Origin: Ilyonectria destructans
Taxonomy: Eukaryota; Ascomycota; Sordariomycetes; Hypocreales; Nectriaceae
Direction: 5' to 3'
Length of the DNA stretch: 64,000 nt
NCBI GenBank assembly: GCA_020740775.1
Contig: JAHEWK010000010.1
Location: forward strand, 1,736,001-1,800,000
The notes under the pieces are model-generated. The model was not told the origin of the DNA, did not search any database, and saw only the letters and a list, made by a program, of their open reading frames with translations. The number at the start of each line of letters is the position of its first letter. The first letter of the stretch is position 1. This document shows, piece after piece, positions 11,893 to 24,496 of the stretch. Both the position numbers and the translations under genes were made by a program.

Positions 11893-12289
11893 TTAGTTGG
11901 AGTACTTGGGGTCGACCTTCTTGCTGTAGGTCCGTCTTGGTTAGCAGGCTGCTCTCTTGCTATGCGACAGCGCGAGCGCGGTGGAGGCTTACCCAGTGAG
12001 CTTCTCAAACATGCCTCGGCCGGCGTCGGTGATCTTCTCGGCCGTGTTGGCGTCGACGTTGTGGCCGGACTTCTTGGCAGCCATGCCGAAGGCTGCGAAA
12101 GAGTTTGTTAGCGGATGGTCCAACTCCAGGCATGCCACATGGCGATGGCAGATAGCGGCCGAGAGGGCAGAAGCGGGCTAGGGGAGAAGATCACTCACCC
12201 TTGTCAACGTAGTCCTGCTGGGGCTCGTTGGTCTTCTCCTGCTTCTTCTCGCCGGAAACACTGCTGGCGGCCTTCTTGAGGAAATCCAT
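11893..12289 (-). CDS. Small conserved hydrophilic fungal protein (73 aa)
   Basis: Three exons, join(11893..11923, 11993..12092, 12199..12289), give 73 aa starting MDFLKKAASS and ending VDPKYSN. Too short and too split to stand out as an open frame, it is supported by good splice sites (GTGAGT, GTAAGC donors; CGCAG, TACAG acceptors) and by resemblance to a widespread ascomycete family of ~70-90 residues. That family shares an amphipathic start MDFLKKAAS, a central Gln/Glu-rich linker, and a repeated A-x-K-x-G-x-N-V/D-x-x-T-x-E-K-I-T-D-x-x-R-G-M-x-E block. It is Lys/Asp rich with no cysteine, signal peptide or transmembrane segment. Function is unknown; some relatives are stress-induced, which I have not verified here. 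Confidence 0.8.
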
Positions 12290-13919
12290 TGTGATGGTTG
12301 TGGTGGGTAGGGGTTGGTTGGTTGGTTGGTTTGGTGTAGTAACGGATGAGAGATGGCTTGCCAAGGGGAAAGTAAAAGGAGGGGTATCAATAAAACAAGT
12401 GGAATTCAGGGTCCTTCTTATACCCGTCCTGTCTGGCACAGGCGTGGTGGACAGGATGGATAACGCCGCGCATGTCGTCTTTCCCATGCTCTCCGCTCCC
12501 CTCCCACCTTGTCCAGCTTAACCTGTGCCAGCTTGCAAGCTCACGGTTAGACCCAAACTCACATCCACCGCACCGTGACCACCCTCCCAAGCTCAGCCAA
12601 CAAGCCTCAGCCAACAAGCGGGTAAGGGACCCTCAGCCGGCCCCGCTACGTCATTCTAGACCCTGTCGCGGATGCAGTCTGGCCTCTGAACCCGCGTCCG
12701 GCAAACGCCGATCATGGGCGATGTGCTTATCGTGGTCCAGTAGCAGGCTGCTGAGAAGTCACCGGTTGGTACAAGCTTTCGGGTGCAGATACGTGCGGGG
12801 GTGGTGAGGTTATTTAGGACGAAACCGATCCAAGGACATTGCGGGAAAGTTACGGGGTGTGTGGGAATTGATGGTTGATGGTGAAGCTGATGCTTGAGTT
12901 GAGTCGCTCGTCTACCTGGTTGATGACGAGGGGCATCTTACACAGTTCACCCTGTTACAGCTCTGTCGTCCACTGTCCTTCAAAGTGCAGTGCAATTAAA
13001 GGCACACTTGCATTTCTCCTCCCCTACCCAGCTGAATCTAGACCCTTGACACCAAGCAAGCGGGACAGCGGGGGAGGGGGGCTGTGCGACTTGTCTGAAC
13101 GACGGCCGGATGGTAGGAGCACCGAGCTGAAAAGAGGAACAACCACAACCCTGCGCCCATCCCACCACGCAGCGTGGCATGGAAGATTGCCTAGATCGCA
13201 CATGGGCAGCGCGGGCAACCAGAGCAGTTAGACAGCTCGACGGTAGCCGTGACGGCGCGAGAGGCCGCCTGGTGCGACTATCGCGAATTGGTGTCAGTGC
13301 CGCCGAGACACCGTACCCGCAGTGCCGAACTGAGCGATTCTGGGTCCAAGAAACCACCACCGCCCGCCAGTCTGTCCGACACCCACCATTGCGCAGTCAC
13401 GTTACGGGAGGCTCGGGGAGGGAGCCAACAATGGAAGGGCGCCAACGGGCGGCGTCACAGGAGGGGCATAGTAGACAACAAGCTTATGACTAGTCCGACA
13501 GACTGGTCTCATCCGAAGATGGTGCTACGCATTATTATCAACCTCCATTAACGGGTCCCAACTCTGCCCAGTAGTTCGCGTAGTTCGGTAGTTCCAGCCA
13601 TTCTTGTACAAGATTCCTACTCGACTCTTCGCGAATATGCATCCTGCCTCTTGTTCTGTAGGCCAGGCCCTTCCCCCGGGCCGCAAAAAACTCCGTGTGA
13701 TGCTGATTCTAGTATTCCCATTATACAACTCAAATTCGACTCCGTTTCCGCGCTGCAATGCATCATATGCTCATATATAAAATAATTCGTCGCCAACCGT
13801 CCTCGGATTTGCCGCTCAATCTGTTCGTTTCGATACACAAGAGTCGACAGCAAGGTGTGTTGGTTGTGTTTGTGCAGCGTGAGTAGTCGCTTGCCGTATT
13901 GGTCATCTCCAATCCGCTC
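12290..13919. other. Long intergenic region
   Basis: 1.6 kb between the 73-aa protein start and the 3' end of the membrane protein gene. Only short frames, none with family-like features. Confidence 0.5.
12313..12332. repeat. GGTT tetranucleotide repeat in 5' leader
   Basis: Four to five copies of GGTT just upstream of the 73-aa protein ATG (CCAA repeats on its sense strand), probably within its 5' UTR. Confidence 0.7.
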
Positions 13920-14618
13920 TCACGACATGACAAACACCTGGTAAGACATGACCATGACCCAGATCTGGAAAATGACGCCAATTAGAGTCATGGCGAAGAC
14001 CAACTGCCATGATTGACCTGTTTCGTGTATTCGTTAGCAATCAATTCCACCACGCAGGAAAATAAGGACTCCACGTACAGATGTTCTTCTGTTGTAACCA
14101 TGCCATCGTCGCCTCGTTTTGTCCCGTGGGGTTCCGACCAAATACTTCGACACTACAGACGCTGTTGATGGAGTTGCTAGGACCAAACAGCTGGATCGCG
14201 ACGATGACCAAACCGACGAGCCACAGGACAAAGAGCATAAACGCTCCAATCATGACAATTGCCGGCAACAATCGTCGTTGAGCAATCAACCAGAATATTA
14301 TGCCGATGAAGAGGATGCCGAGCGACGCGACCGTGATGAGGTAGGGGAAGTACCTGCGCAGGAATTATTGTTAGCTATTTGATCCTGGGAGCTGGGGCAT
14401 TGTGGAACCACATACCAAGGTACAGGAAGGAGAAGTTGGTTTTGGGTTTGGATAAAGGTTGAAAAGACGCCGATGACGGTGCACGAGGCGAGAAGCATGA
14501 CGAAGATCCAGAAGTTGAGCTGCAGAGGCGGCCAGTTGTAGGTCCGCACATGGCTGGTGATTCGGCTCTCGTCGTACGTCATCGACGAACCGCCGGCGAA
14601 TGATGATTTGGCGACCAT
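13920..14618 (-). CDS. Four-pass integral membrane protein (MARVEL-like topology)
   Basis: Three exons, join(13920..14017, 14079..14353, 14416..14618), encode 191 aa starting MVAKSSFAGG. A hydrophilic N-terminus of ~30 residues is followed by four hydrophobic segments: about 31-53 (LNFWIFVMLLASCTVIGVF), 70-90 (ITVASLGILFIGIIFWLI), 94-118 (LLPAIVMIGAFMLFVLWLVG) and the last ~30 residues (LVFAMTLIGVIFQIWVMVM). Between TM3 and TM4 is a loop with one Cys (SVCSVEVFGRNPTG) and another in NICQ. This layout is that of fungal MARVEL/SUR7-like small membrane proteins, which sit in the plasma membrane or endomembranes; the assignment is by topology only. Splice sites are GTATGT and GTACGT donors; introns are 62 and 61 bp. 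Confidence 0.8.
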
Positions 14619-16408
14619 GGTGAATGGAGCGTTGCGGAGGTATGTGGGTGGTGGATAGGGACGATTGCGAGGTTGTCGTCGGATCGAGAGCCTGTCGACT
14701 AGTCGATGGGAGACGAGGGAGGTGGGAGATGGTGATATAGGTGATTCGGAACGCGAGAGATGCAACGTCGTGATGTCGAGATTGGGAGTGCCAGAGACTC
14801 CAAAAGAATCCGATCAAGGGATTCCGGTACTATCGTCGAGTGGTTCTCGTTCTGTCCTCCTCGTTAAGCGAAAAGCAGTGGATGGTGATGACGTCGCTGA
14901 ACAGCTCGAGCTCCGTGGAACCAAAACTCTCCACAACAAATACAGTGCGTGCTTTAATAAGTTCGCGCACACCACAACCCAAAGGCCCAAGGCCACTTGA
15001 AAGAAAGGGGCGGAAATGTCTGGTGACGATGCCCTCGTTTCAATGCCCAATCCCGCGAATCGGCCACGTCTGCTGCGTCGAGAGGCGCTCAAGCCCAAGC
15101 GCCCCGTTCCACGCAGCCCAAACAAACCGCGTGCCCGCCGATCCGGCTGGGCGGCTCTCAGGGGCGATGGGCGGGCGTACAAATACGGCGAGGGCAACGG
15201 CTCGTGACCGCCTCGCTGTCGGTTTTCGCAGCGCGATGAGCCAACCCGGGCGGAATGCTCTGGGCTTGGGCTGGTAGACTGGGCGGTGATGCCTCTGGTG
15301 CGGCCGCTCTGGCTGCGCTTGGGATGTCGGTTCGCAGGTGGAGAACGCGGGTTGCTGTCGTGGCGGCGGTCTTGGCAGCAGGCGGAGGATCGGTGACGCA
15401 GCTAGGACGTAGGAGTCGACGTCGATGATGTCGATGATATCGAGATAAGAAAGTGGTGTATCGGGCGGAATTACGGGCGGAGGGGGAAGGTTACAATGGC
15501 AAGCCGAAAATGGCGTTGCGAAAAAAGGGAGAGAGGGTTTCAATCAAAACACGAGAACGGACTAGAAAAAGAATCCTGGCAGAAAAAAAAGGTGGCTTTT
15601 GATGTCCAAATGAATGTGCATCTCAGGGAGCTCAGGGACGCAATCCCGTTGGAGCTCCAGCGCCATTCGGCCAAATTCGGGGTGGTTGGGTGGTTGGCGG
15701 CGCGGCGCGAGGGCCGGTTTAGTGGGCCTACCCGCCCCGTAAATGCGATGGCTGGGGATGGTTACAGGGGGGAGGCCGGGCCGCTGGGAGTGTCTTGGAG
15801 TCAACTGTCAAATGATGCGTGGAAGTTAATTGGAAGTTTTGATTGTCTGGATCCACGTGCGGAAAATAATTACCCTGGGCTTCCTGGCGTTTCCAGCCTC
15901 ACGATGGCCTCGTTTAAGGGGTAAATCCAAGGCCATTCGCTATGACTGTGGCGCGGGTCGATCTGGGCTGACCTCCCTCGGTACTGGACGAAAAGTGGTG
16001 TGCTGTCTGTCGGTACTGGGCTGCACCTTGTACTTACTGCACCACCGGATGACCACGATCAAGACAACAAAGCGAGGCTGTCAGAGAGCAAATTCAGGGC
16101 GAAACAGGCACACAGTGAAGCAATGCGTCCTATCGAGTGAATTACCAAGTACGTGGCTCCGGATTGCACACCGCTCTCACATTTTCACAAGCCAAGACAG
16201 ACAAAAACATTGGGTTTCCTGAGGAATACGCGTCGTTCTATTTTGTTCGAGAGTGATCTCGTTACTCCTATGGGAGTCCTATATTGCGCCGGCCTGTTGA
16301 TCATTCTTTCAACTCAAGGGTATATACTAATTCCGCATCCATGCCAATCCATAAACTCCGTCACTTGTTCGTCTCCATCTCTTGCTCGTCACCAAGTCAT
16401 ATTCGCGC
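14619..16408. other. Promoter region of the membrane protein gene
   Basis: 1.8 kb with no convincing gene. Proline/arginine-rich frames on the minus strand (15040-15543) look like translated leader or GC-rich promoter sequence. Confidence 0.5.
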
Positions 16409-17510
16409 TTACAGCAGCGTCTCACCGAGGGCGCACCGCACCAGCGAGCAGCCCGCGCGGATCGTCTGCTCGGCCTCTTCGCTGGCCAGCTTGGGGTTCA
16501 CCTCGACGAGGTCGACGGCCACCAGGTTGCCGGTCTGGTGCACGCTCTCGCAGATGTAGTCACCCTCGCGCAGGGTCAGGCCGCCGCGGACGGGAGTGCC
16601 GGTGCTGGGAGCCCACATGGGGTCGAGGGCGTCGACATCGAAGGACAGGTGGATGGGGGTGTCGCTTCCAATGTGGGCGAGAGCCATCTCCATGACGCGA
16701 CCGATACCGTGGCTAAGGTCATTGTCAGTTTCTGGTACAAATGATGTGAATGAATTCCGTGTGACTTACCGGTCAATGTCAAACATGCTAAAGGCCTTGA
16801 TGCCGTTCTCCCGGAGGATCTGGCGCTCGGGGAGGTCGACGGATCGCAGACCAATGTAGACAATCTTCTTGACGCTGATGCGCATGTCCTCCTTGACCCA
16901 GCCAAAGTACTCCTCGTTCTCCTCCGTGGCCAGGCCAGTCAGGAAGGCCACAGGCATGCCGTGAATGTTACCGCTGTCGCTGCTCTCGGGGGTGTTGATG
17001 TCGGTGTGAGCATCGACCCAGATAACGGCAATCTCACGGTTGAGGCGCTCACGGGTAGCCTTGGCAGTGCCGGCAATGGTGCCAATGGCAATGCTGTGGT
17101 CACCGCCGAGGGTGAGGACCATTCGGCCCTTGGAGGACTGCGCGTAGGTCTGTTCGGCGATAGAGCGGGTGACGGCCGAGGCATGACGGGCCTTCTTCAT
17201 GCCGCGGAAGTCGGGGTCGGAGGCGGGGATGAGCTCCTTGAATTGCTGGACGGTCTGGTCGCCGAAGATCTTGTAGCCGAGCTCGTTCTTGATCTGTTCT
17301 AGGAGACCGGACTCGATGAGGACAGTTGGGCCATCATCGACACCCTCCTTGGTCTGGTGGGGCACAGCAACGTCAGCAAAAGGGCACAGGAATCAAATGG
17401 TGGGGGAGCATTGAGGCCAAACATACCTGGCCACCGGAGAAGCCCACGGCGACGACGCCAAGCTCATCGGCCTGGGACAGAAAGCGGCTGTTGACAACGC
17501 CTGTGTTCAT
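16409..17510 (-). CDS. aga: Arginase
   Basis: Three exons, join(16409..16712, 16770..17353, 17427..17510), encode 323 aa, the usual arginase length. It hydrolyses L-arginine to ornithine and urea in the arginine catabolic pathway and is cytosolic in fungi. The binuclear manganese ligands are all present: GGDHS (H114), DAHTD (D142, H144, D146) and SFDVDALDP near the C-terminus. The start MNTGVVNSRF is the first ATG in frame; upstream in-frame codons lack an ATG. The 28-residue first exon ends in FSGGQ, a conserved arginase N-terminal block. Introns are 73 and 57 bp. N. crassa arginase is made in two N-terminal forms; I see no second in-frame ATG near this start. Confidence 0.95.
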
Positions 17511-19711
17511 TTTGATGTTTTGGAGTGGGTTGTTGAGGGTGTGGACGTGGGCGGTGATGGTCTTCACGTGCCAAAGTGGGAATGCGTGGTGGTTTGTGGT
17601 GGGTTGCGGGACAAAATGACGTAGCTGTAAGTGGGATATATCTCAGGCAATCTGCAGAGAATGGAAGCTGTGATGAAGAGGAGGGAGAAAGCGAGCTGAA
17701 GAAAAGTCCCAGCAGAAAGCTTTTATCTTTCCTCCACCTCCCTTTTTATCTTGCCGTGACATGATGGCTGCAATCGGCCGCCGCCGGCAGAGGGATGGAT
17801 CTGGAGACCTGGCCTTGTCTGAGTAAGGTACCCGGCACATGGCGGCGATCCCCACTGGCGGCGGGCGCTGGCGGCTGTGTTGTTCGACTTGGGAAGGTAA
17901 GTACCTAAGGGTAGGAAAGCCTCGTTGTTGGCCGCTCTAGGCGCAGCGCGGTGCAAGGCAGGTACATGATCTGAATGCGTTGCTCGCCCGCTATCCGGGC
18001 GGTTGGATTTTGGTGTGGTAAGAGAAATAGAAGCGCATGCGGGGATTTGCTATCCCTTGTTGTCGCTAACTGTCCGTCATCGGTCATCCGACAGCCTTAG
18101 TCCACTTCCGGCTAGCCGCGCAACACCCCGACGCGCACTCTGGGCTCTTGTTGGCCAGCGCCTGTTCGTCATCTGTCATGGCCTGGTTCGTGCCGCATCT
18201 TTCTAGAAGCCCGTCCCGCGGCCCTGGATCTTCCTTTTCCCCTTCTCCATCTTCCCCAACATCCCCATGCCCGACGATATCTAGCCTATCTTTTTCGCCG
18301 TGTGCGGTTGCCTCTCCTGCCCTCGCGATGGCTTCACCCGGCCGCCCAGTCGCCCGTTCTGCATCGATGTTGTTCTCTTCACCAGAGCCCCCCCCTCGCC
18401 CGCCGGCCACCGAGACGTGGGATGTCAGCGTCGACGGCCGCTCGCAGCCGCGGCTAGCCACCCCGCGAGCGTCCGCTGTTTATAAGTTAGGTCAATGTTA
18501 GGTAATTGCATCGCTGCCATCACGACTGACCAAGATACCGTGCGACGGCCACCCAGGCGGTTGTCACGGGGGGCAGCCAACACGGGGAGCCAGAGACGAC
18601 CTCTACGACGACGATGACGCTCTCCCGTGTCGAGAATCAGTCATGGTTTGCTAACTTTACTACCTTTGCTCTGGTTTTCGTCGTCTGTTGTACAGCCCGC
18701 TCACCAGGCCGCCGTGAGGTACATTTCATGCCGTCTCGGAGCTCCGTCATTCACCCGACACATCCCCATGTCATCGCACCCGCCGCCTACATCCAAGCGC
18801 CCGCACCGCTCATTCTTTGCCCACCACCCGCCCCGTCCCCAGCGAATTATCCGAGCAACCCGCAAGCACAACCCTTTCTCTCGCCAGAATTCGTTTCTGA
18901 TCGGCTTTATTTCCAAACTAATAAACCCCCACGGCCCACGGGCGCTCCAATGTCTACCAGGCCGCCGGCCGCCGGCCGATCTCTGGAGAGCCCGGAACCG
19001 CAACTCGGCCCACCCCCACAATTCCAGCATTCTCATTACATACAAGTAAGCTATAGCTCCCGGAGCGACGGGCGTCGAGAGACCGTGCCGGCTGGACACC
19101 GCAGACCGCTCAATCCTCAGCGAATTGACGGCAAATTGATCTCGGAGTTTGTTGCTGTTAGAGGACTTCACGGAGGTGCCGAAGTTGACGCAGGGGTTGC
19201 CACATGGTGTAGGCCCACCTGCGTCTTGATGAGGCAGGCGAGCACATAACACTTCTTGATGCACTACGACTCGAGCACGGTGCATTCTCGGGAGAACCAC
19301 CAAGCATTGAATCCCCACTGCCCTTAACTAGATCCCATCTGCGGAGTAACCCGCGAGACATTGGGGTGGACAGGACTGGAGAAACCAGGCCCCCGAACCG
19401 GAGATAGGCTGCACACTAGCATCAGTGGTGAGACTGTAAGAGTCATGGTGGTGCAGCAAACAACCAGTGATACAAAACTACATGTGTAGATCTCTCCTTT
19501 TTTTCCATCCTATACTAATATCAATGTTCTCACATGGGATACTGTGTAAGCATCGACTCAGAGTTGAAGTGGTATATTGCGGTCCCTGTACCGTATGACT
19601 AAAATACACAACATCTTCTGAGATCAGCCCCAGGCTTATCAATACGCGGTGGTATGGGATCTATATATACACATAAAAGGCGGTCCGATGCAATCTCCAA
19701 CTGAACTGCTC
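17511..19711. other. Intergenic: arginase promoter / citrate synthase 3' region
   Basis: 2.2 kb with no convincing gene. A plus-strand frame at 18614-19249 is Pro/Arg/Ser-rich without any conserved motif and was not called. Confidence 0.5.
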
Positions 19712-21299
19712 TCAAAGCTTGGGCTTCAGGATTACGCCACTCTCATCCTTGTAAGTCGCAAGGTGGTTCCTCTTGCTATCTCCTCCGTGGTTGACCTGGG
19801 TCGGTCCGTCGAATACTGTGCCATCCGCCTTGACTTGTCGGTCCTCAACCTCAACGTAGTCCCTCTGTCCGTGGCCCAGGTACAACTGTCTAGGCCTCCA
19901 GATCTTCACGCCCGAGGGGTTGAGCATTTGCTGCCTCCAGTGGGCCAACCAGCCAACACATCGGGGAACAGCGAAGAGGACAGGGTAGAAGCTAAACGCA
20001 ATAGTTAGCATGGTTGAACCAAAGTTATTGGCTTTGTCTTGTGCAGTGCATTATTAGCGGGAAAGGGAAGCAAGAAACATACTCAAGAGGGAAGCCCATA
20101 GCCTGGTAGATCAAGCCTGAGTAAAAGTCCACATTGGGGTACAGGTTTCGGCTGCGCATAAACTCGCTCTCCCTGGCGTACTTGGCAAGGGTCAGAGCGG
20201 TGTCGAGGAGCTGGTTCCGGCCGGTGACCTTGAAGACGTCCTCGGCAAGCTGGCGGATCGCTGTGGAGCGCGGGTCGACGTTCTTGTAGACGCGGTGGCC
20301 AAATCCAACCAGGACTCGCTCGCGCTTCTCCACCTTCTCCATGAAGGCGGGAACGTTTTCGGGAGATCCAATCTCCATCAGCATGCGGATGGCGCTTTCG
20401 GAGGCGCCGCCATGGGACGGTCCGTAGAGCGCTGCGCAGCCGGCTGCCACGACGCTGTAAGGGTCCACCAAGGAGCTACCAACCTGAAGGACCGTCGCCG
20501 TGGAGCAGTTGACTTCGTGGTCGGCGTGGATGATGAACAGCGCGTCAAGCGCCTTCTCGAGCACGGGGTGTGGGCGGTACTCGCTGCCGGACAGGTGGTC
20601 GAGCAGATACAAGAAGTTGCCCGTGTAAGAGAGTCCCTGCGCTGGTCGGTTGAAGGGACGGCCCTGTCGCATGCGGTACGACGCTGCCGCCAGAGTGGGA
20701 GCCTTGCCAATGATGCGAAGGATCTGCTTGTCGAGGACCTTGAGCGCCTCCAGATCTCCGGATGCGGCGTTGGTGAACAGCTTCTGGCCTTGCAGAGAGG
20801 GGTTCGCCTCGGGTGCGAAGGCGCCCATGGTGGCAAACGCAGAGGTCAACATGGCCATTGGGTGAGAGTCGTAGCGGAAAGACTTGAACATGGCCTCGAT
20901 GTCGCTGTGGATATAAGTGTGGTGCATGATTTCATCCTGCCAGTTGCTGCTTTGGGTGCTGGTGGGTAGCTCTCCATACATGAGCAGGAATGCCGACTCG
21001 AGGAAGTTGCTTTTGTCGACCAGTTGTTGGATGGGATACCCACGGTAGCGGAGGATTCCATCTAGGCCGTTGATGTAGGTGATCTTGCTCTGAACCACGG
21101 CCGTGTTCATGTAAGCAGGATCGTAGACCCTGAGCCCTTGGTTCGTCTCATCCTCGGGCCGGTCACCTTGCGGCTCTGCCTTGATCTTCTTGATGTCAGT
21201 GGCGAGCACGGAGTTGTGCGTGATGGGAAGCTCATAAGCCTTTCCAGTGCGGTTGTCGATCACCGTCAACGACTGCTGGGGGACGCTCTTGATGGCCAT
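19712..21299 (-). CDS. Citrate synthase, type II / peroxisomal-like
   Basis: Two exons, join(19712..19991, 20083..21299), encode 498 aa. The enzyme condenses oxaloacetate and acetyl-CoA to citrate. The sequence is of the bacterial/plant-peroxisomal type (LTVIDNRTGKAYELPI start; YDPAYMNTA; ILRYRGYPIQQL), not the animal-type mitochondrial enzyme, and lacks a mitochondrial presequence. Catalytic blocks are visible: HADHEVNCST (~residue 257), GPSHGGASE, GFGHRVYK and PNVDFYSG. The C-terminus is KPKL. Related fungal enzymes, as I recall them, end in a PTS1 (SKL/AKL), so -PKL is a non-canonical variant. The intron is 91 bp (GTATGT donor, TTTAG acceptor). A glyoxylate-cycle role is inference. Confidence 0.92.
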
Positions 21300-24200
21300 C
21301 CTCAAGGCGTGTGAAGGAGAGGAGTATGGCAGGAATTGGGAGTCGAAGAAGAGCCGGATAGCTAGTCAATGAAGCCAAACTGCCAGTCTACTCTCTCAGC
21401 TTCGTTCTACGTGGATGAGTGAAATAAAGGTAAGCTGTGGTATTTGAGAGAGGACAAAACAATATTACTGCTCGCCGAGGTCATGATGATCATGGGTCGC
21501 CGGCATCTGATTGGCATATGATTGGACCGCCGAGGCCGGTCCACATGCCGCGACGAGCTTACCGAAATACCGAGGTCTGTAATGGGGCGGGAACAAATAA
21601 TTCCGTGCCGTGGACGATGAGCCATGCATCCACACCGACTGGTAGTCTACTTAGGCTGGAACTTACAATGGCTTTTGGCTGAACTCAGGTTGTAATCGAG
21701 TGTAAGATTCAGAGAGGAGGTGGCCATGTGCCGGAACAACTGACGTGGTCCAAGCTAGGGATGTGCCGACGACATGGTGTATTTCCGGGAGCTGCATGCA
21801 TCGATTCGATCCGGGCCTTTTGTTTCCGATAGCCCGATGCCATTAGTCGCCGACTCCGTAAGATGGGCAATGCCGGGGCGTCATGATAGATAGCTACCCC
21901 AGTTCAAACAGAGTTGACGAGCTCGGATCTGCCCGAAACTGGCTTGTGGTGATCTGAACGCCAAGCTCTTAGGTCCACCGACCTCGCGTTGAATCTGGAG
22001 TTGGATCGGGCGTCCTTAACTGGTCTTGACGGCTCTTCTTTCCACTGGTCGGCAGTCATTCGTCAATACGAGATGGTCTGTCTCGTAAGAAACCGGGGCA
22101 TGTACGACCCGTGGAAGTACCGGTGTTACTGATGTCGGGCTCCGTTTCAATGTGGTTCCTACGGCTCTTGAAACCATGCCTTAAACATCGACCAAGTCTG
22201 CGACAAGCCATATAATGAGAGGAGGATTCAGAATCCTCTATATGACAAAGGAGAGCGATTGGTTTGAGAGATCGAGGCTTAGATGTTTCCAAAGGGACAG
22301 TAGGATTCGGGACTTCGGATGCCAAGCCACCAAGGATTAAACGACTGGAGATTTGACATGTCTTGCCTCATCTGGGGTCTCCAGTGTGTTAGAGTGCGCT
22401 CCACCCATCCAAACCAGCCCATTTGTCGATCGGAACAACGGAATGCCCTGGGCTGGTTCTTTGTTCCCAATAGTCCCGAGCTTACTGGACACCACAACCA
22501 CCACGACAGGGTCATCTGAAGATCTCTTTTTCTTAGTCTCGCAAATAGCGGCCGCAAATACCTCGTGGCTGCAAAGAGCGCCTGCAAATGTGCCAGGCCC
22601 CGCCGTCAGGAGACGGAAGAAATCAACTCCAGATCGGCCGTGTCCCAGGGATTTGACGCCACGGTAGCGCCAGGACCGCCACACCGTTCAGGGGCTCGGG
22701 ACAAAACCAGTTCCCGTTAGCCTCACTGGATGATGCCTTCAAAGATAGGGCTTGGCCGCCAGATGTGAATCAACAAATACAGGGTGGAGTCTATTCGTGG
22801 CGCAGATTGCATCAACGAATTGATGAGGCATCATGCCATCGGTCAGTTATTCGAGCAGAGCCCCCCCTTTCTGCGTGCGCATACACGTGGATACACGGCG
22901 ACTCGTCATCGAGCCTCGTCAAGAAATTGGGAGTCTCCCTGCCACCGTATTGCAACCATGCCATGCTACCACCCAGACTCCACCACCGAGCCTGGGGGAC
23001 ATGTTTCTATTGTAACGCGGCCCTCGAGGCTCCGATTGGAGGTGCGCTGTAGGCGCCCAGTGGGAGAAGAGAGGTGTGCGTGCGATAGAGCCGCCAGCCG
23101 TGGTGCTTGTGGAGGATCCGCGCATAAGGGTATCGTCAGCGGGGGCGAACCAACCGGGAGCCGCAAAGCAGGCGGCACAAAGCACATGCATTGTTCAGTG
23201 TTTGAGGATTCGATGTTGAATGTTGGATGTTGCAAGCTAGGGGCCCATCTGACACGCGTCGCCCACCCATCATCCATGATCCATCCGCCATGATTGATCC
23301 TGCAGGAGGTACATCGCACTGTGCAAGTACCGTCTATGGCGTACTGCGTACTGCGAACTGAGCAACTGGCGAGGTCACCACTGTAGGCATACTCACAGGG
23401 CTTCAGTATGTGAAAGTTAGCGAGACATATGTAGCAGAAACACCGACACGGAGCGACATGTAGCGCAAAGCACATTGGCTCTGGCATGTTGTGGCCATTA
23501 GAGTAATGTGAGACATCTCTCATGGTTGGTTTGTCCACGCCTCTCTAAGCCCTCTCCAAACTCTCAGTGGTCGTCATTCAGCGCGCAAAAGGTTACCGGT
23601 AGCTCTCAGTGTCACCTTTGCATACATTGCATGGCCCACTGACTCGTCTATCACGTCACAATCTATTCTTGATGCGCGCAACCCAGCGGTCTACTATTAC
23701 TCTCCACGCACGCAGTATTCATTCATACCCACAACAGCACAGTGCGGCGCCTCCTTCGTCCAAACAAGCCTCTGCCGCCCCTGTACCGACAGCGCTGAGC
23801 CTCCCCCTGCTGCGTACTGGCACAGTGCAGTGCTCCACTAAACAGGCCCCCCCGGTGCTCCACTAAGGTTGGCTCTAGCGGGCTTCCGTCCAGATGGGCC
23901 CCTGTAAGTCCCAAAAATGGCGACGGGCGGGAAGCCTGATGCCACGCACCCGCAGTGCGCGCCGCAACACGCACGGCGGCACGGCAAAGGAGCCAACTTC
24001 GATCATCTCTCTCGGGATGATTTTCTGCAACGGGGCTAAATCTCCTTCTCTTCCTCTCTCCATTCCCCCTCCCACATTCTCTTGAGCCTCGCTGTCCTGC
24101 TTCTCGTCCTTGTGCCCCTTGTCCTCTGGCATCTTGTTCCTCGTTCTTTGGCGTCGCAAACTGTCTGTCCACTCCTTAATTCATCCCTCCCGACTCTATC

Positions 24201-24496
24201 TCTCCCTCCCCCGACCCCCCCGCGACGTCTCCTGGCTTCATTCCAGCCCGGGACATCTTCTCGACCCTCACAACCGCCAGTAGCCATGAGGTAAAGGATT
24301 CGTCACCTCCTCGTCAACCATCTTCCGCTCTCATCAATCTCCGACGACCCACCGAATCGAACCCCGTTGCATGTCTTCTGTCGCTGGCGCCAGACATCCA
24401 CGCACCCCCTCGATCTTCGACTGCGAGTCCACGACCTGCCACGATCCGATCGATACCGAGATAGACCTCCCTCCTTCTTAAACAAACCTCGCCGTA
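21300..24496. other. Long divergent intergenic region
   Basis: 3.2 kb between the divergent citrate synthase and GT90 starts. No recognisable gene. 24030-24240 is strongly pyrimidine-rich (CT tracts) on the plus strand, typical of fungal core promoters and leaders, and probably belongs to the GT90 gene. Confidence 0.5.

Noticed and set aside
15040..15543. Minus-strand frame upstream of the membrane protein gene
   Set aside because: Pro/Arg-rich without family features; probably promoter or leader sequence.
18614..19249. Plus-strand frame of 211 codons
   Set aside because: Pro/Ser/Arg-rich, no domain, overlapping alternative frames of similar length.
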